NCBI GenBank assembly: GCA_016716235.1
Contig: JADJWS010000001.1
Coordinates: 1,178,001 to 1,242,000, forward strand
DNA from: Candidatus Defluviilinea gracilis
Lineage (GTDB): Bacteria; Chloroflexota; Anaerolineae; Anaerolineales; Villigracilaceae
DNA length: 64,000 bases
Direction: 5' to 3'
This document shows, piece after piece, positions 30,938 to 39,263 of the stretch (its first letter is position 1; each line of letters starts with the position of its first letter). The translations under genes were made by a program, and so were the position numbers. The notes beneath the pieces are model-generated. The model worked only from the letters and a program-made list of their open reading frames with translations. It was not told where the DNA came from and did not search any database.

Positions 30938-33625
30938 TCAGCGGGAAAACCATGCATATGTGCCAGTAGATTGCAGGGTGATACGAGCATGGGTATCATC
31001 AACCAAAACCAATGGGATCATGGTCCATTCTGCGTCGCTGGTAGAAGGAACCTCTACCGTGTACGAAGCATTGCCATCAAAGCCAGCGGGAATTTCAAAG
31101 GTGAGTTCCACTTTGCTTCCAAAGGGAAGTTCATTCACGATCTTGCCCTGTTGCAACAAGGTGACGGAAACGCCTCCGAGGGGTGTGCCGAGGCTATCAA
31201 CTCCGTTTTGCAATTGAGAAACATCTACGGGATTGAGCAGGACGGAATATCCGCATAATCCCGTAAAGCGGAGCCAATGTCCGTCTCTCGTGACAGCGTC
31301 AACAACGTTCGAGGCGCAGGGCAGGGTAAACTCTTGTCCCCATTCGATCAAGAGTATTTCAGAAGAATTTCCCTTGTCCGTTGTGTTGGATGATTTCTCG
31401 GTGTTCTGCTCTTCTGGCGCAGGTGTGGGGAGTCCGCTTTCGATGTTGGTATGCGAATCTTCGGCGTTGTAATTTTGCACGGTGTCAAAATCTGCTCCTC
31501 CGTCGAGGGAATCGGTTCCCGCTCCGCCATCGAGTTGATCGTCGCCGGCGTTGCCGTTCAATGCGTCGTTTCCGTTCCCGCCATTGAGAGTGTCGTTGCC
31601 GTTACCGCCGTCGAGGTTGTTATCCACATCGTTCCCGGTGATCTGATCGTCCGAGCCGGAGCCGATTACGTTCTTGAACCAACCGTTGAGCGTGAGCAAC
31701 AAACCGCCGCCCACATCTTGTTGGCTGGAATTGCTCAAGTCAATGGTAACGGAGTTTCCAAACAGGCTGAAATCGAGGGTGTCTTCACCGTTGGAGGTCA
31801 GGCTCAGGATGCCGGTGGCGCCCACACTAAACTTGAACACGTTGACGCCCGCGCCCCCGTCAGCGGTATCGCCGGCTTCATTGGTCCCTGTGACGACGAT
31901 CTCATCGTCGCCCGCTCCGGCATCAAGCGTGTCCACTCCGGACCCGGTCTTGAGCGTGTCATTCCCATCGCCGCCTGTGAGCGTATCGTTGCCCGCGCCG
32001 CCATCGAGGGTATCGTTTCCGTCTCCGCCGGTGAGCGTGTTGTTCGAGTTGTTGCCGGTCAACGTATCGTTGCCATTCCCGCCGGTGACATTTTCAACTT
32101 GCGCGGAAGTCATGTTAAGCGTCAGGTTGGAGTTGACCGTCTGATTGCCGGTCAATGCGAGATTTACCGCCATATCGTTGGTGGAACCGGTAAACGTGAG
32201 TAAATCTGTCCCGCCGCCGACGGCTTCAGTGAGCGTGTCGGCGCCGAGAGATGTATTGGTGTTGAAAGCATAGGTGTCGTTGCCTGTGCCGCCTATGAGC
32301 GTGTCGTTGCCTGCGCCGCCGGTCATGGTGTCGTTCCCAGTGCCTCCCGAAAGCGCATTATTGAGGGCGTTACCGGTCAAGGTGTCGTTGCCATTACCTG
32401 AGGTGATATTTTCAACTTGAGCGGCAGTGAGGTTGAGCGTCAGGTTTGAATTGACGGTCTGATTGCCGGTCGTTTCCAGGTTGACGGTTAAGTCATTGTT
32501 TGAGCCGGCGAAGTTGAGACGATCCGTCCCGCCGCCCGTTGATTCGCTGACCGTATCTGTGCCGAGGGCGGAATCAGTGTCGAAGGCGAAGGAATCGTTA
32601 CCAGTTCCTCCGATGAGCGTATCATTGCCCGCGCCGCCGGTCAGCGCGTCATTTCCTGAGGCGCCGTTCAACGTATCGTTTCCATTCCCGCCGGAGAGGG
32701 TGTTGTTCAAGGTGTTGCCGGTGATGGTGTCGCCGTTGTTTCCGCCGGTGACATTTTCAACTTGCGCCGAAGTGAGGTTGAGCGTCAGGTTGGAGTTGAC
32801 GGTTTGATTGCCCGTGGTCGCCAGATTAACCGTCACGGCGTTGTTGGAGCCGGTGAAATTAAGCGTGTCTGTCCCGCCGCCCGAGGCTTCGGTGACCGTA
32901 TCCGTTCCCAGCGCGGTGTTGGTGTTGAAAGCATATGTATCGTTGCCGGAATCCCCAGTGAGCGAATCGTTTCCGGCATTGCCTGTCAGAGAATCGTTGC
33001 CCGCGCCGCCGGAGAGAGTGTCATTCCCGTTGCCACCCGCTAGAGTGTCATTCCCAGCATCGCCGGTCAGTGTATCGTTTCCATTTCCGCTGGAGAGGGA
33101 ATTGTTCAATGTGTTGCCGGTGATGGCGTCGTTTCCATTCCCACCGGTGACATTTTCAACTTGTGTCGAAGTGAGGTTAAGCGTCAAGTTGGAATTGACG
33201 GTTTGGTTGCCCGTCGTGGCGAGGTTGACGGTCACATCGTTGTTAGAGCCGGAGAAGGTGAGCCGATCCGTCCCGCCACCTGAGGCTTCGGTGACGGCAT
33301 CAGTTCCGAGGGCTGAATCGGTGTCGAAGGCGTAGGTGTCGTTGCCAGTTCCCCCGGCGAGAGAATCGTTTCCTGCGCCGCCGGTGAGGGTGTCGTTGCC
33401 CGCGCCGCCGACCAGCGAGTCGTTCCCGCCTCCGCCGTTGACGGTATCGTTGCCTGCGAGGGCATCCACCGTGTCATCGGCGCCATCGCAGGTGATGGTG
33501 TTATTGCCTGAGGTTGCGGAGGGCGAACAGATTGCGAGGACTGCCTGTTGCGCGGGGATCGCCACGAACAGGAGCGCGAGCGAGACCGAGATCAGCCCGC
33601 GCCAATAAAAAGACAAATGCTTCAT
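30938..33625 (-). CDS. Secreted RTX-like calcium-binding repeat protein
   Basis: An 895-residue protein with signal peptide MKHLSFYWRGLISVSLALLFVAIPAQQAVLA; the ATG at 33625 is chosen because the signal begins there. The body has many GGxGxDxL nonapeptides that form a calcium-stabilised beta-roll. These alternate with a module of about 100 residues (GxDTLTFTGSxNDxxVNLxTTGNQTVNSNLTLN...QVENVTGG) repeated four times closely and once in a diverged form near residue 620. The C-terminal 150 residues are a different, Cys-containing domain that I cannot name. RTX proteins are usually exported by type I systems; here a Sec signal is present and no transporter is near. Extracellular adhesion or surface coating is likely. 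Confidence 0.9.
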   Translation of the reverse strand: MKHLSFYWRGLISVSLALLFVAIPAQQAVLAICSPSATSGNNTITCDGADDTVDALAGNDTVNGGGGNDSLVGGAGNDTLTGGAGNDSLAGGTGNDTYAFDTDSALGTDAVTEASGGGTDRLTFSGSNNDVTVNLATTGNQTVNSNLTLNLTSTQVENVTGGNGNDAITGNTLNNSLSSGNGNDTLTGDAGNDTLAGGNGNDTLSGGAGNDSLTGNAGNDSLTGDSGNDTYAFNTNTALGTDTVTEASGGGTDTLNFTGSNNAVTVNLATTGNQTVNSNLTLNLTSAQVENVTGGNNGDTITGNTLNNTLSGGNGNDTLNGASGNDALTGGAGNDTLIGGTGNDSFAFDTDSALGTDTVSESTGGGTDRLNFAGSNNDLTVNLETTGNQTVNSNLTLNLTAAQVENITSGNGNDTLTGNALNNALSGGTGNDTMTGGAGNDTLIGGTGNDTYAFNTNTSLGADTLTEAVGGGTDLLTFTGSTNDMAVNLALTGNQTVNSNLTLNMTSAQVENVTGGNGNDTLTGNNSNNTLTGGDGNDTLDGGAGNDTLTGGDGNDTLKTGSGVDTLDAGAGDDEIVVTGTNEAGDTADGGAGVNVFKFSVGATGILSLTSNGEDTLDFSLFGNSVTIDLSNSSQQDVGGGLLLTLNGWFKNVIGSGSDDQITGNDVDNNLDGGNGNDTLNGGNGNDALNGNAGDDQLDGGAGTDSLDGGADFDTVQNYNAEDSHTNIESGLPTPAPEEQNTEKSSNTTDKGNSSEILLIEWGQEFTLPCASNVVDAVTRDGHWLRFTGLCGYSVLLNPVDVSQLQNGVDSLGTPLGGVSVTLLQQGKIVNELPFGSKVELTFEIPAGFDGNASYTVEVPSTSDAEWTMIPLVLVDDTHARITLQSTGTYAWFSR

Positions 33626-33802
33626 GATAAGAAACTCTCCAAAACTGAAATAAAAAAAGATAAAGCAAACGCATGGATATAATTTATCATTTACCCGTCC
33701 CACGGTAGTTTACAGGGGCTTTGCCAGAACCTAACAATCCAGTCATTTTATTCATAGGCATACCTTGCAGAAGCGTTGCGGTCGCTTGTAAAGTGATGAA
33801 TC

Positions 33803-33831
33803 AAAAAGGACAACCTTGCGGCTGTCCTTTT
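33803..33831. terminator. Terminator-like hairpin
   Basis: Stem AAAAGGACA / TGTCCTTTT with an 11-base loop; T-rich on either strand. It lies upstream of the RTX gene and has no obvious gene to end on the plus strand. Confidence 0.5.
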
Positions 33832-33920
33832 AATCCTTGTATTATCAGTATTTACGAAGGTTCAGGCGACAGTTCGATTTGCTTGGCAAATTATGCCGCC
33901 TGCCTAGACGCAGCGCAGAC

Positions 33921-33984
33921 GCCGCAGATTACGAGGCGTAAAATAAAAATTGACGACCTGAAAGGGTCGTCAATTTTTTAACCG
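33921..33984 (+). repeat. Direct repeat, copy 2 (ssb end plus terminator)
   Basis: It matches 30620-30684 with two substitutions (C/T and G/A) and a T run shorter by one. The 5' part is the last codons of ssb without the rest of the gene; the terminator stem TTGACGACC / GGTCGTCAA is preserved. Confidence 0.9.
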
Positions 33985-34117
33985 TAACTTTCAAAACACA
34001 TCTCCCAACCTTTCCTGATTGAAAACAGATATAACAAGGGTGTAAATTCCAAAGTCAAGATTTACCAGTAGAATGCCGTCGCGCTTAAATCCATTTCACT
34101 CATTCAAGAGGGAAACC

Positions 34118-37100
34118 ATGCACGGCAAGTCAAATTACATTCGCGTCACACCTGCCCTGGCGGGCGGTGCCAGGGAACGAAAACCATTCTTCTTTGTTCT
34201 TTTCATTTTCATACTCGCTCTCGCCACACCTGTTCTAGCAGACTATCTCGGACCGAATCGCACGGTTACTGAAACGACCAGCGTGTGCAAAGTGGTTTTG
34301 TATGAATGCCAATATGTGGCTTCCAAAGACCTGTGGAAGTACAAGAAAGTGGACGATTGGTCGTGCTCCAACGAAGGCAAACCATGGCAGGGAGTTGACA
34401 ACTACGATGGTGAGTGCGGACCATTCAGCGATGGTCGCACACAATGGGGCAAAGAAGAAATACTTCAAACTGTTACCACCACCCATCCCGAAGCTACAAT
34501 TGCTTCTGCGTTGCAAGGATGTAATCTCAACAATGGCTGGTGCAACACTACTTCCGAACTATCCTTGAATGGAACAGAACCCCTGTCAGGATACAGCATC
34601 CTCGCCGTCGAAGGCTCGTTGAATGGACAAACTTTTGCCTGTTCAGGAGACAATTGCAGTGTATCCTTGAACGAAGGGAATAACGATTTCACCTTTTGGG
34701 CTTTATCCTCATGGGGCGATAGTTCGAGCATGGGAACTTTCTCTGCGAAGGTGGATACGGTTCTTCCGACATTAGGTTTGAACATCACCACAACAAGCGG
34801 GTCAAACGGCTGGTATGTTTCTCCAACTTCTCTCACAGCAACAGGCTCTGACTCAACTTCTGGCTTATCAAGTGTCTTCCTTTCAGTCGACAATGGAGCG
34901 TGGATTCCTTCCACTACCCTCAATGAAGGTGTATACAATGTCCTTGTTCAAGCAGAAGATAACGCAGGGAACATCTCCTCTTCTTCAACGATTATTTCTG
35001 TGGATACGACCACCCCAACGGTTGATGTATCCGTAAATGGAACAATAGGAAGCAATGGGTGGTATAGTTCGGGGATGCAAGTCTCAGCGACTGCCAACGA
35101 TGCAACTTCTGGAGTTGGTTCACTGGAAGCCAGTTTAGATGGCGGGGGTTATCAGGCTTATAACTCTCCCGTCTCGTTCGCGGATGGCTATCACACGGTT
35201 CAGTTCAAAGCAGTGGACAACGCAGGAAATGAAACGGAAACCTCCGCGCAAGAGTTTTATGTGGACACGATTGCCCCAGCCATTGATCTGCCCGCTGAAT
35301 GGGAGGTAAATGACACGATTACCTACAAAGTGCAGGATGATGGCAGTGGGCTGTCTGCGCTGCGGGTTGTCATCGAAGATGAAGGTGAGAAGTTTGCTAA
35401 AGTTGCGTGGAACGAGACGGTTTCAGGGAACAAGTTCAAAGGGGAGATCATATGGAATGGGAAGTTCAAGGATGGAACGGTTGCCCCGCCTGGTGAATAT
35501 CTGGTATGGGTCAAGGTAACCGATGTTGCGGGCAATGAACGTATTGGATTGGGAAGAGTCATTGTTCCCTCTTTGTTCAGTTTGCTTTCGCCCAGTCAAT
35601 CGTCTACAGAAATTCCTACTCCGCCTGCAGATTTGTTTGATTCTGACAATTTATCTCCAACAATATCGAATCCTGATCCTTCGACTTCGCCCAGTACAAG
35701 CTTTGGCGGGTCGACAACTCCAACGAATTCTTCAAGCGTTCAATCGCTGACACTTTCCTCTGGAACAGCCTCCACTTCCACTACAACATCAACCAATGTA
35801 TTGTGGGGAGCAACAGCCGCCGCATTGATTGGCTGGGCAACTGCCACTGCTTTGGAAGAACGCAAAAAACGTCAACAGCAGGAACAAGCCCAAGTCGGCG
35901 AAGCCTCGCTTCAGAGAGAGCAAGTCAAAGCCCACGCCAGTCGAGATGAATATCCACCGATGACCCGCCAGGAGAAGGAACTCGCCCAACAGCGCAAAGA
36001 ATTGCAAAAGATATGGGACGCCAACGGCGCGGCGGTCTATGAGGCGAACCGGGAATATCAAGCGAAGCATGGCAAGGAAATGGATGCGGCAACCAGAAGC
36101 AAGGCGATCAAGGATGCGACTAGGAATGGCGTCTTTAATGCCGAGGCATATGTGTCCAATTTGGAAGCGGAGAAGACGAGGCGAGACGCGCAAAACGAAC
36201 GCATGGCGGACAAGATGACGCGCTTTGAGAAGGAAGAGGAAGCCCGTTGGCAAGCGCAACAAAAAGCGGCAGAGGAGAAGCAGAAAGCCGAAGAGTTGCA
36301 GGCGGGTCTCACCGCGTACTATGCCGCCACCAAGCCCCCCAAGCAGAAAGAAAAGGAAGGTGAGCCAAAAGTCAGCGCTGCGCTTGCCTGGGACAACGAT
36401 CCGCCCCCATCCAAGTGGAGTACCTTTTGGCAAGGAGTTACGAATTGGTGGAATAATCTATTTGTTATTAAGCAACCAACACCCACTCCAGATGTCAGCG
36501 CTATTCAGACTCAGGCGGCAAAAACTTTCATAGCTCAACTCACACAAACTGCTCAGGCGACACCGACTTCCACGCCTACAGCCATGCCGACTTTTACATT
36601 GACACCTACTCCAACACCTACGATCTTTCCATTAGGTTATATTACCGATAACAATGTCAGGTTTAGATCGGGTCCTAGTTTGAAAGACAGTTATATAGAG
36701 TTGCTATGCGGCACTGAAGTCAAGATTGATACCCAAAAGAAAGAAGCGGATGGGAAAGTGTGGCAACAAGTGACGTACAATGGTATTAATGGTTGGATTG
36801 CTAGTGATTATTTAAGTGATGAAACCCCAGTTTGTGCCAATTTTGCAGCCAAATATGCTAAATACCCTGGCGCAGGTGAAACTGTGCAAATCACACGCCT
36901 ACCTTTCGAACACTCGAATCCAACCTTACTATCATCTTGGTGGGGCTTTGGAAATACGGAATTTGCTCGGGATCATAAATATGAATTTTATAAACATACA
37001 ACTGGTCTCCATTCTGGACTGGACTGGGGTGTTCCCTTTGGAACTCCGCTTGTATGGAACGGCAATACGTATGGCACGATCGTAGATAACGGCACTAAAA

Positions 37101-37453
37101 AACAGTATGCCTATCTCAAAATAGACGATTACATAGTAGTAAGAGCTGAGGGGTTTGATTTCATATATGGGCACATCTCAGATCGTCAAGTTAATATTGG
37201 TGATGTTATAAAACCAGGCCAAGTTATCGGCAGTTCAGGAATAGCTACCGGCGGGGATGCACATTTGCATTACGAGATTCGGCCCGTACCGGATGCTAAT
37301 GGCATGAAGAGCTCTTTTGTTATCAACCCATTAACCTTCTTCACTCAAGATTTACAAAACCAATGGATTGTATTATTCGCAAATGACTACTATCTTCCAG
37401 GTGATGATCCGTTGAGTCTTGGATACTATAGAAACGTACCTATCCAGCCATAA
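34118..37453 (+). CDS. Multidomain surface protein: Ig-like repeats, coiled coil, SH3b, M23 peptidase
   Basis: An 1111-residue protein from ATG 34118 (MHGKSNYIRV); 34073 is an alternative start. Order: signal segment FFFVLFIFILALATPVLA; a Cys-rich region; three to four Ig-like units with VDTxxPT...GSNGWY and DNAGN motifs (about 210-460); a Ser/Thr linker; a hydrophobic helix LWGATAAALIGWATATAL followed by EERKKR; a long charged coiled coil (about 600-720); a Thr/Pro linker; an SH3b domain (VRFRSGPSLKDSYIELL); and an M23 peptidase with HSGLDWGVPFGTP, YGHISD and AHLHYEIR, the zinc ligands (HxxxD, HxH). It would cut peptidoglycan cross-bridges, though the membrane helix makes the location of the peptidase unclear. 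AT-rich; operon with the next lipoprotein (20-base gap). Confidence 0.85.
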   Translation: MHGKSNYIRVTPALAGGARERKPFFFVLFIFILALATPVLADYLGPNRTVTETTSVCKVVLYECQYVASKDLWKYKKVDDWSCSNEGKPWQGVDNYDGECGPFSDGRTQWGKEEILQTVTTTHPEATIASALQGCNLNNGWCNTTSELSLNGTEPLSGYSILAVEGSLNGQTFACSGDNCSVSLNEGNNDFTFWALSSWGDSSSMGTFSAKVDTVLPTLGLNITTTSGSNGWYVSPTSLTATGSDSTSGLSSVFLSVDNGAWIPSTTLNEGVYNVLVQAEDNAGNISSSSTIISVDTTTPTVDVSVNGTIGSNGWYSSGMQVSATANDATSGVGSLEASLDGGGYQAYNSPVSFADGYHTVQFKAVDNAGNETETSAQEFYVDTIAPAIDLPAEWEVNDTITYKVQDDGSGLSALRVVIEDEGEKFAKVAWNETVSGNKFKGEIIWNGKFKDGTVAPPGEYLVWVKVTDVAGNERIGLGRVIVPSLFSLLSPSQSSTEIPTPPADLFDSDNLSPTISNPDPSTSPSTSFGGSTTPTNSSSVQSLTLSSGTASTSTTTSTNVLWGATAAALIGWATATALEERKKRQQQEQAQVGEASLQREQVKAHASRDEYPPMTRQEKELAQQRKELQKIWDANGAAVYEANREYQAKHGKEMDAATRSKAIKDATRNGVFNAEAYVSNLEAEKTRRDAQNERMADKMTRFEKEEEARWQAQQKAAEEKQKAEELQAGLTAYYAATKPPKQKEKEGEPKVSAALAWDNDPPPSKWSTFWQGVTNWWNNLFVIKQPTPTPDVSAIQTQAAKTFIAQLTQTAQATPTSTPTAMPTFTLTPTPTPTIFPLGYITDNNVRFRSGPSLKDSYIELLCGTEVKIDTQKKEADGKVWQQVTYNGINGWIASDYLSDETPVCANFAAKYAKYPGAGETVQITRLPFEHSNPTLLSSWWGFGNTEFARDHKYEFYKHTTGLHSGLDWGVPFGTPLVWNGNTYGTIVDNGTKKQYAYLKIDDYIVVRAEGFDFIYGHISDRQVNIGDVIKPGQVIGSSGIATGGDAHLHYEIRPVPDANGMKSSFVINPLTFFTQDLQNQWIVLFANDYYLPGDDPLSLGYYRNVPIQP

Positions 37454-37473
37454 AAGTTCTTCAGGTAACAACT

Positions 37474-38718
37474 ATGAATATTTACTTCAAGCCGATTTTG
37501 CTATGTAGCATAATTATCTTCTTGCTTTCATGTCAAAATCTAGGCAATAGCCAACAAGCAAAACCTACATTCACGCCTACAAACCAGAATTCCGTCTCCC
37601 AATCTAGTACCAGTTCGCCTTTCTTAGAGATTACTTCACAGATTTTGGTGTTACATGAAAATACTGTTGGTAATTCTTTTACAGATACTGTAGTAGATAT
37701 GGGCTGGCTTCTCGATGGTCGAATATATTATGGAATTGGAGATCCAACTTTATACAACCTAAACCTAGTAAACAAACCTGCAGAAATCAATTGGTATTCC
37801 TATGACTCACAAAATAAACTGGGTCGGCAAATTGATAATCCGTACGGTTTATTTGCCAACGACTTCGTTAGTTCCATGGCGCAAAACAGAGTAGAACTGT
37901 TATCCATGACTGTTTCTCCTAGTAAAGCAAAAGCAATTTACACCCGACTACCAATTGGGTATTTGAGACCAACGCCTCTCCCTCATCACTACTTTGATCC
38001 ATCGGAAATTTGGGTAGCGACAAATGATTTGCAAGAAACATCCCCATTGTTGGGTCAACCTGCAAATTGGTATGATTGTGGCATCGGGCTTTCTAATGCC
38101 AGTTCATGGTTTTATGATGAAACTTTGGCTATAGGATCATGCCAATTCAATTATGGTATTACAGGAGTTTACTTTATTGCAGACCTGATTGAAAGAAGCT
38201 TCCAGTTTCTCAACTTTACATTGCCAAGCGGTGAATATATTCCGACTGAACAAATCGCTATTGCTCACAGCAACCCAAGTCTAGCTTTCTCGGCATCTGG
38301 TCTTTGGGTAGTGCCTGCTGAACTAAATGAAAGAAAAATCAATACCGAATTGACTAACTTAAATTTAATTTTTAATGATCGACCTGCTGTTGCTCCTATG
38401 TGGTCTTTTGATGATAAGTGGATTTATTATTGGACATTCGATCCATTATCTAAAATTGACGAAGACGCACCAATAGAAAATCATTATTGGTGGTTGGAGA
38501 GGATTGACCCTGCTACCAAACAACAAGAAATAGTACTTAGTGTTGACGACCTTATTTCAGTCGTTGGTATTGAAAGGTACCGGTTGAGTACGCCTTTTGG
38601 GCTTGGAAATCCTTGGAAGATATCTCCTGATGGCGAACAATTATTACTATTCTTAAGCGAAACTTTTGATTCCCCAGCCACACTTTTTCTTTTTTCTTGG
38701 CAACAACAAGTAAGGTAA
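37474..38718 (+). CDS. Lipoprotein, propeller-like
   Basis: A 414-residue protein with signal MNIYFKPILLCSIIIFLLSCQ, lipidated Cys at 20. The body has 'MGWLLDGRIYYGIGDP', 'FDDKWIYYWTFDPLSK' and 'ISPDGEQLLLFL' segments that resemble TolB/WD40-type blades, but it lacks the clear repeats of the lipoprotein at 26014. Gap to the M23 protein is only 20 bases, so it is probably made with it and could be its partner at the surface. AT-rich. Function unknown. Confidence 0.7.
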   Translation: MNIYFKPILLCSIIIFLLSCQNLGNSQQAKPTFTPTNQNSVSQSSTSSPFLEITSQILVLHENTVGNSFTDTVVDMGWLLDGRIYYGIGDPTLYNLNLVNKPAEINWYSYDSQNKLGRQIDNPYGLFANDFVSSMAQNRVELLSMTVSPSKAKAIYTRLPIGYLRPTPLPHHYFDPSEIWVATNDLQETSPLLGQPANWYDCGIGLSNASSWFYDETLAIGSCQFNYGITGVYFIADLIERSFQFLNFTLPSGEYIPTEQIAIAHSNPSLAFSASGLWVVPAELNERKINTELTNLNLIFNDRPAVAPMWSFDDKWIYYWTFDPLSKIDEDAPIENHYWWLERIDPATKQQEIVLSVDDLISVVGIERYRLSTPFGLGNPWKISPDGEQLLLFLSETFDSPATLFLFSWQQQVR

Positions 38719-38763
38719 TCCTATCTAGTCCAGCAAACCGCATAAGAAAGTGATTATGCATCT

Positions 38764-39165
38764 ATGAAAAACTTCTCGAAAAGACGCTTGCTACCAATTT
38801 TATTTCTCTGTGTATTTGCCATCTCGTTATGGAAATTCGCGTTTGCTATACCATTGTTAGTCGTTCTCTTCGTCTGTTTCAGCCTTGTCATATCTATTTC
38901 ATCCATTATCAAGAAACACAAGCAAAGTGAAAGCCCAAGCCTCGAAATCGTCAAAGAGATTCTGGTTTTGATTTTCACCCTTGCGCTTGCCATGTTGCTG
39001 GGCGGAATGGCGGGAATGTACGCGAATCATTATGCTGCCCAACGCTTTGGCATCATTCCAGGCATTCTCTCTGCGCTGGTAGCGAGTTTTGTGATTGGGT
39101 ATATCGTCCGCTGGGGAATAGGGAAGACTATCTCAAGGAGCGAAAAACAATTTTCGCCGCGCTGA
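38764..39165 (+). CDS. Predicted integral membrane protein
   Basis: A 133-residue protein with about four hydrophobic stretches (ILFLCVFAISLWKFAFAIPLLVVLFVCFSLVISI, ILVLIFTLALAMLLGGMAGM, IIPGILSALVASFVIGYIVRW). Gly-rich third helix. No family recognised. It follows the lipoprotein by 45 bases and ends the AT-rich block that began after ssb. Confidence 0.55.
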   Translation: MKNFSKRRLLPILFLCVFAISLWKFAFAIPLLVVLFVCFSLVISISSIIKKHKQSESPSLEIVKEILVLIFTLALAMLLGGMAGMYANHYAAQRFGIIPGILSALVASFVIGYIVRWGIGKTISRSEKQFSPR

Positions 39166-39201
39166 TCGGCTAGGCAACCGCAGCAAGATCAGGACGCTAA
39201 T

Positions 39202-39249
39202 AAAAAAAAATGGATGGGCAGGTAATTCACAAAAAACCTGCCCATCCAT
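39202..39249 (-). terminator. Terminator of pepF
   Basis: A 13-bp stem TGGATGGGCAGGT / ACCTGCCCATCCA at 39211-39249; on the minus strand it is followed by a run of nine T. It lies just beyond the stop of pepF. Confidence 0.9.
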
Positions 39250-39263
39250 CGTTTAATGTGGAT

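Larger units (their letters stand above)
33626..34117. other. Gap of about 490 bases with hairpins and the second direct repeat
   Basis: It holds a stem (33803-33831, AAAAGGACA / TGTCCTTTT), the 64-bp repeat copy 2 (33921-33984) and an unconvincing Cys-rich frame (33796-33981) that would run into the repeat. No conserved gene is visible. Confidence 0.5.

Noticed and set aside
31451..32203. Long plus-strand frames opposite the RTX-like gene (also 31674-32144, 32463-32807, 32808-33335)
   Set aside because: They are the complement of the Gly/Asn/Asp repeats, giving low-complexity Val/Pro/Ser or Val/Gly/Ala proteins that repeat with the gene on the other strand; no ribosome sites.
33721..33981. 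86-residue Cys-rich frame before the second direct repeat
   Set aside because: TTG start, no ribosome site, contains a terminator-like hairpin and ends inside the repeated ssb terminator.
30620..33984. Integrative element with attL/attR
   Set aside because: Direct repeats are present, but no integrase or recombinase gene lies between them, so only an insertion of unknown mechanism is claimed.
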